DNA of 7,989 nt from Chloroflexota bacterium (GTDB lineage Bacteria > Chloroflexota > Anaerolineae > Anaerolineales > Anaerolineaceae). The position numbers and the translations under genes are program-made. The notes under the pieces are model-generated. The model was not told the DNA's origin, made no database searches, and was given only the letters and a program-made list of their open reading frames with translations. How positions within the stretch are numbered: the first letter of the stretch is position 1; each line of letters begins with the position of its first letter. The stretch is from the NCBI GenBank assembly GCA_012800995.1, contig JAAZIH010000072.1, forward strand, positions 1 to 7,989. Reading direction: 5' to 3'. Positions 6,518 to 7,989 of the stretch are shown here, piece by piece.

Positions 6518-7352
6518 CATCCGCGACTGCTTGAAGAAAGCAGAAGCGAAACTCAAATTCACAGACGAGCCACGACTCAGTGCCATTATTTTGATGGCGC
6601 ATTTGCTTAATCAGACTAAAACCTGGGTTCTGGCATATTCTGAGGAAACGCTATCTGAGTCGCAATATCAAGCCTTTTTTGCTCTTGTAGAACGTTTGGC
6701 TGGAGGCGAGCCATTGCCCTATATCACTGGTAAGCAAAGTTTCTACGGGCTCGACTTTAAAGTCAACCCGGCAGTACTTATTCCGCGTCCGGAAACAGAA
6801 CTCCTCGTTGATAAAGCCTTGAAATGGTTACAAGACCAGCCTGATGAAAAACAAATCCTTGATGTGGGCACCGGCTCAGGTTGTATCGCCATTAGCCTCG
6901 CTAAAAACAGCCCAAGCCACCCAATAAGAGCTATTGATATTTCAGAGTCCGCCCTAAAAATCGCAGCAGAGAATGCAAAAACGCATGGTGTGGAAAACCG
7001 CATCAGCTTTGTACAAGCTAATCTATTGGAAAATTTCAAGGGAAAAGTGGATCTTATCTGCGCTAACCTTCCTTACATCCCCACAACAAGCCTCGCTAAT
7101 TTGGATGTCATAAAATGGGAACCCGGTCTCGCGCTTGATGGAGGTATGGATGGTCTCTTCCTCATCAGGCAATTGCTTGAACAAAGCCAGCGTCATCTTA
7201 ACGTTCCTGGTCTTATCCTGCTTGAAATTGATTCAATGACTGGTGAGAGCGCTTTAAATCTCGCGCGCCACTTTTACCCAAACGCTGATATTCACTTGCT
7301 TAAAGATTTGGCAGCTAAGAGTCGCCTGCTTCGAATTGAGGTACTCAAATGA
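6504..7352 (+). CDS. prmC: Release factor glutamine methyltransferase
   Basis: PrmC uses SAM to N5-methylate the Gln of the GGQ motif in release factors, which raises termination efficiency. The 282-aa product has the N-terminal helical substrate domain (about 1-80), then IPRPETELLVD at 93-103, SAM motif I DVGTGSG at 120-126, acidic motif II AIDIS at 143-147, the target-Gln motif as NLPY at 188-191 (usually NPPY), and WEPGLALDGG at 205-214. The Pro-to-Leu change at 189 is the one notable deviation: Asn188, Pro190 and Tyr191 remain. I chose the ATG at 6504. A TTG at 6495 in the same frame would add three residues but has no better ribosome site. Either start lies inside the prfA tail (14 or 23 nt overlap), so translation is probably coupled. 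It overlaps tsaC by ATGA. Confidence 0.95.
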   Translation: MLQLSIRDCLKKAEAKLKFTDEPRLSAIILMAHLLNQTKTWVLAYSEETLSESQYQAFFALVERLAGGEPLPYITGKQSFYGLDFKVNPAVLIPRPETELLVDKALKWLQDQPDEKQILDVGTGSGCIAISLAKNSPSHPIRAIDISESALKIAAENAKTHGVENRISFVQANLLENFKGKVDLICANLPYIPTTSLANLDVIKWEPGLALDGGMDGLFLIRQLLEQSQRHLNVPGLILLEIDSMTGESALNLARHFYPNADIHLLKDLAAKSRLLRIEVLK

Positions 7353-7972
7353 AGCATCTTGAAAGGCTTTCAAGCACGCATCCCGAAGCTCTTGAACGTG
7401 CCGTGGAGGTATTGCATGCTCATGGATTAATCGTCTTCCCAACAGACACGCTGTATGGATTGGCTTGCCTGCCTCATTCTGACGAGGCTTTGGCTAAGGT
7501 TTATGCTGCCAAGCATCGCAGTCATACCAAAGCATTACCCGTTCTAATAGCCAATCGTCAGCAATTGCTTGAACTGGTAAGTAAGATTCCCGAATGCGCG
7601 CAAAAGCTCATGGAACAGTTTTGGCCAGGAAAGCTCACCCTCATCTTACCCAAGCGAGCAAGCTTGCCCGCTCTGCTAAGCCCCTTTGCCGGCATTGCTG
7701 TGCGCATGCCAAACCACCCATTTGCCCTCAGCTTGCTACAAAAAACAGGTCCTCTTGCTGTTACAAGCGCGAACTTATCTGAACATAGCAACCATGCTGA
7801 CCCAGTTGAGATTCTTGAAGAGCTTGAACCACACCTGAATCTTTTCATTGAAGAAGGCATTCTCTCATCTACAACAGCCAGCACCATTGTCGATTGCACT
7901 CAAAAGGCACCTGTAATCATTCGTCAGGGCGCGATTCCAGAGACTGAAATAATATCGATCATTAGGAAATAG
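7349..7972 (+). CDS. tsaC: L-threonylcarbamoyladenylate synthase, TsaC/YrdC/Sua5 family
   Basis: The enzyme makes threonylcarbamoyl-AMP from threonine, bicarbonate and ATP. This is the first step of t6A37 formation in tRNAs that read ANN codons, and TsaB/D/E partners complete the transfer. The 207-aa protein covers the YrdC domain alone, so it is the short TsaC-like form without the Sua5 C-terminal domain. Visible motifs are FPTDTLYGLAC (30-40), the basic KHR (55-57) with Lys61 ahead of LPVLI, FWPGKLTLIL (91-100), VRMPNH (118-123), TSANLSE (139-145), STIVD (178-182) and IRQG (191-194). The ATG overlaps the prmC stop in an ATGA 4-nt overlap, so it is translated as part of the prfA operon. No terminator is seen in the 17 nt left before the window ends. 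Confidence 0.95.
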   Translation: MKHLERLSSTHPEALERAVEVLHAHGLIVFPTDTLYGLACLPHSDEALAKVYAAKHRSHTKALPVLIANRQQLLELVSKIPECAQKLMEQFWPGKLTLILPKRASLPALLSPFAGIAVRMPNHPFALSLLQKTGPLAVTSANLSEHSNHADPVEILEELEPHLNLFIEEGILSSTTASTIVDCTQKAPVIIRQGAIPETEIISIIRK

Positions 7973-7989
7973 AAATTAGCTTTTGAAAT

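Overview
The window is about 8 kb of ordinary bacterial chromosome with eight complete protein genes. I see no RNA genes, insertion sequences, phage genes or CRISPR. The protein sequences, the moderate GC content and the prfA-prmC-tsaC cluster would fit a member of the Chloroflexota (Anaerolineae-like), but that placement comes from the general character of the proteins and not from any marker search.

Layout, left to right. (1) 21-1172, minus: a MalY/PatB-type PLP-dependent C-S lyase/aminotransferase. (2) 1173-1398: a divergent intergenic region with a bulged inverted repeat and a TGn-extended -10 box placed almost on top of the next start codon. (3) 1399-3151, plus: a two-gene operon with a 4-nt gap, encoding a UbiA-like polytopic membrane protein and an RlmI-like (COG1092-type) SAM methyltransferase. 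Both have lost residues that are normally catalytic. (4) 3164-4501, minus: a CNNM/CorC (HlyC) family membrane protein with a TTG start, converging on the methyltransferase with a 12-nt gap. (5) 4575-5324, minus: a histidine phosphatase, perhaps transcribed together with the CorC gene. (6) 5325-5440: a compact divergent promoter region. (7) 5441-7972, plus: prfA, prmC and tsaC, overlapping end to end.

The last three genes form a translation module. RF1 terminates at UAA/UAG, PrmC methylates the Gln of its GGQ motif, and TsaC makes the threonylcarbamoyl-AMP precursor for t6A37 in ANN-decoding tRNAs. The other genes are metabolic, membrane or housekeeping types with no evident joint pathway.

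I found no convincing undescribed system. The best candidate for a second look is the tandem UbiA-like/methyltransferase operon. Its two products keep their folds recognisably but lack the Asp-rich prenyl-diphosphate motifs and the DPP motif IV respectively, so they could be a conserved pair of repurposed or inactive enzymes.
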